A stretch of DNA of 8,237 bases from Aquificaceae bacterium (GTDB lineage: Bacteria > Aquificota > Aquificia > Aquificales > Aquificaceae). How positions within the stretch are numbered: position 1 is the first letter of the stretch; the number at the start of each line of letters is the position of its first letter. Below are positions 7,098-8,237 of the stretch, in pieces. The position numbers and the translations under genes are program-made. The notes below the pieces were generated by a model. It had not been told where the DNA came from, did not search any database, and saw only the letters and a list, made by a program, of their open reading frames with translations. The DNA is taken from positions 1-8,237 of the forward strand of contig WFYK01000011.1 of NCBI GenBank assembly GCA_015490105.1. The letters are read 5' to 3'.

Positions 7098-7759
7098 AGT
7101 CCCGCCAGACTCTTTAGTTTTTTAAGATCCTCAACGAACTGCGGATCCGCCTTCGGATTTCTCAATATAAAAGCTGGGTGGTAGGTTATCAACACCTTTA
7201 TCTTCGTATCGTAGGGGTAAGTAGTTATCTTTCCGCGCACCTTAGTTACCGACACCTTTTTACCGAGTATGCCTTCAACCGCGGTAGAACCCAAACAGCA
7301 TATTACCTTCGGCTTTACTATTTCAAGCTCCCTCCTAAGGTAGGGAAAGCATGATCCCATCTCTTGGGGAAGGGGTTTCCTATTTTCGGGAGGCCTGCAC
7401 TTGCAAACGTTGGTGATGTATACATCCTCCCTTTTTAAACCTAATACTTCCTCTATTTTCCTGTTCAGATACTGACCCGCTCTTCCCACGAAGGGTTTTC
7501 CCTGTTTATCTTCTTCTTCACCGGGAGCCTCACCTACAAAAACGATGGGAGAGTTGGGATTCCCATCTCCGAAAACAACTTGCGTCCTGCTCTTGTGGAG
7601 CGCACACTTGGTGCAATCCCTGTAAGAGTCAAAAAGCTTTTTTAGGCTTTCCTCTTTCGTGTTTGTCTTCGCAAGGGAAACTTCCTCCCTTTTCTCTAAG
7701 TAAATCTCCCTTATGCCTATAACTTCCAAAACCTTCAGGGTAGATATGATGTCTTTCAT
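7094..7759 (-). CDS. udg: Family 4 (UDGa-type) uracil-DNA glycosylase with [4Fe-4S] cluster
   Basis: The enzyme hydrolyses the N-glycosidic bond of uracil in DNA, the first step of base-excision repair after cytosine deamination, which is fast at high temperature. Numbering is from ATG 7759 (221 residues). C49-x2-C52, C121 (in KCRPPENRKP, 120-129) and C137 fit the four ligands of the family 4 iron-sulfur cluster. C119 is an extra cysteine beside them. Motif 1 is GEAPGEEEDKQGKPFVGRAG (76-95). Motif 2 is HPAF (194-197). Residues about 1-45 form a Lys/Glu-rich extension ahead of the core. The frame is open to an earlier ATG at 7816, but that start would run antisense into the neighbouring VTT gene and add 19 residues with no family match. 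ATG 7759 is preferred because a perfect TATAAT lies 6 nt upstream. No Shine-Dalgarno is present, consistent with a leaderless mRNA. The stop overlaps the mutS start (ATGA), giving a two-gene repair operon. Confidence 0.93.
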   Translation of the reverse strand: MKDIISTLKVLEVIGIREIYLEKREEVSLAKTNTKEESLKKLFDSYRDCTKCALHKSRTQVVFGDGNPNSPIVFVGEAPGEEEDKQGKPFVGRAGQYLNRKIEEVLGLKREDVYITNVCKCRPPENRKPLPQEMGSCFPYLRRELEIVKPKVICCLGSTAVEGILGKKVSVTKVRGKITTYPYDTKIKVLITYHPAFILRNPKADPQFVEDLKKLKSLAGL

Positions 7760-7761
7760 AG

Positions 7762-7767
7762 TAAGAT
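7762..7767 (+). promoter_or_regulatory. Candidate -10 box for the VTT-domain gene
   Basis: TAAGAT (4 of 6 match to TATAAT, and it has the conserved TA...T) ends 10 nt before GTG 7778, so any leader would be only a few nucleotides. It shares two base pairs with the opposite-strand TATAAT. No -35 is visible. This is a weak call, made mainly because no other promoter or ribosome site precedes the gene. Confidence 0.25.
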
Positions 7768-7771
7768 TATA
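7766..7771 (-). promoter_or_regulatory. Candidate -10 box for udg-mutS (perfect TATAAT)
   Basis: The minus strand reads TATAAT (7771-7766), then CTTACT, then ATG 7759. At the usual distance transcription would begin on or beside the ATG, so the mRNA would be leaderless. No convincing -35 lies 16-18 bp upstream (ACTTTA is at 17). The box is inside the 18-bp divergent gap. Confidence 0.5.
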
Positions 7772-7777
7772 AGCTCG

Positions 7778-8237
7778 GTGGAGGAATTTAAAGTTGCCAT
7801 AGAATCCTTCGTCCAATCTTACGGATACATTGCTCTATTTTTGATAGCGTTTACAGAAAGTATCTTCCAACCCATACCCCCCGATCCTTTCATAGCGGGG
7901 GCTTCCGCTTTGGGTTTGGATCCCTTCTTGAGTGCTTTGGTTTCCACCTTGGGCAGTATTCTCGGCGGGGTCGTCGCACACACGGGCGGTTGGCTCTTAG
8001 GGGAAAATTTTGTGAAAAAGTTGATCGGGGAGGAAAGCTTTAAAAAAGGTGAAGCTTTTATCTCAAGGTTCGGGCCGTGGGCGGTAGTAGTGGGGGGCTT
8101 TACACCGGTTCCTTACAAGGTGGTTTGCTGGGTGTCAGGAATCTTTAAGCTAAATAGATCGGTCTTCATAGTTTCTTCCTTTATAGGGAGGTTTCCCCGG
8201 TTTATGATCTTTGCCCTTCTGGGTAGTAGCGTAGGAT
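7778..8237 (+). CDS. VTT-domain (YqaA/DedA-like) membrane protein, N-terminal part (cut by window edge)
   Basis: This is an integral membrane protein of the VTT/SNARE-associated superfamily, which includes DedA proteins linked to lipid-carrier recycling and membrane homeostasis. The first 153 residues are visible in an open frame to the window end; YqaA-like members usually have about 190-200. Features seen: FTESIFQPIPPDPFIAG (25-41), with the conserved Glu27 and a Pro-rich re-entrant segment; a Gly-rich helix near 51-75 (LGSILGGVVAHTGG, 58-71); a cytosolic Lys/Glu-rich loop (76-95); FTPVPYK (108-114), the second re-entrant motif and closest to YqaA-type proteins; and GRFPRF (137-142). The start is GTG 7778: no in-frame ATG lies nearby upstream and the family match begins right after it. 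No Shine-Dalgarno precedes the GTG. A GGAGG lies just inside the gene (7780-7784), but no standard in-frame start codon follows at a workable distance. The gene diverges from udg across 18 bp. The transported or flipped substrate is unknown. Confidence 0.85.
   Translation, partial: MEEFKVAIESFVQSYGYIALFLIAFTESIFQPIPPDPFIAGASALGLDPFLSALVSTLGSILGGVVAHTGGWLLGENFVKKLIGEESFKKGEAFISRFGPWAVVVGGFTPVPYKVVCWVSGIFKLNRSVFIVSSFIGRFPRFMIFALLGSSVG

Noticed and set aside
7760..7816. Extra 19 N-terminal residues for UDG from ATG 7816
   Set aside because: The extension would be antisense to the start of the VTT gene, shows no family similarity, and would place the TATAAT inside the coding region.

Overview
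The window most likely comes from a hyperthermophilic bacterium of the order Aquificales (family Aquificaceae, the Aquifex / Hydrogenobacter / Thermocrinis group). This is inference. The grounds are a full-length reverse gyrase, which is found only in hyperthermophiles and some thermophiles, beside clearly bacterial genes (MutS1, ribosomal protein bS21, Shine-Dalgarno sequences). The proteins are also rich in Lys and Glu, and the genes are packed extremely tightly. By eye the G+C content is a little under 50%.

Layout, left to right: (1) positions 1-773, minus strand, the N-terminal part of an SLC13-type (DASS / ArsB-NhaD superfamily) membrane permease that runs off the left edge. (2) 770-865, minus, a possible 31-residue single-span membrane microprotein whose ends overlap both neighbours. 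(3) 853-4299, minus, reverse gyrase. (4) 4300-4360, a 61-bp divergent intergenic region with outward-facing candidate -10 boxes. (5) 4361-4564, plus, rpsU (bS21) with a TTG start. (6) 4557-7097, minus, mutS, overlapping the 3' end of rpsU by 8 bp. (7) 7094-7759, minus, family 4 uracil-DNA glycosylase, with an ATGA overlap into mutS. (8) An 18-bp divergent gap with a perfect TATAAT. (9) 7778-8237, plus, the N-terminal part of a VTT-domain (YqaA/DedA-like) membrane protein that runs off the right edge. No stretch over 300 bases lacks a gene. I saw no tRNA, rRNA, CRISPR array, insertion sequence or convincing rho-independent terminator.

Three minus-strand genes handle DNA integrity at high temperature: removal of uracil formed by cytosine deamination (UDG), mismatch recognition (MutS) and positive supercoiling (reverse gyrase). 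UDG and MutS look translationally coupled. Reverse gyrase is separated from them by rpsU, the only gene on the plus strand between positions 1 and 7759.

I found no obviously new multi-gene system. The points most worth a second look are the microprotein candidate, promoter arrangements suggesting leaderless mRNAs for reverse gyrase and UDG, the outward-facing overlapping promoters between rgy and rpsU, and a second zinc finger in reverse gyrase that keeps only two of its four cysteines.
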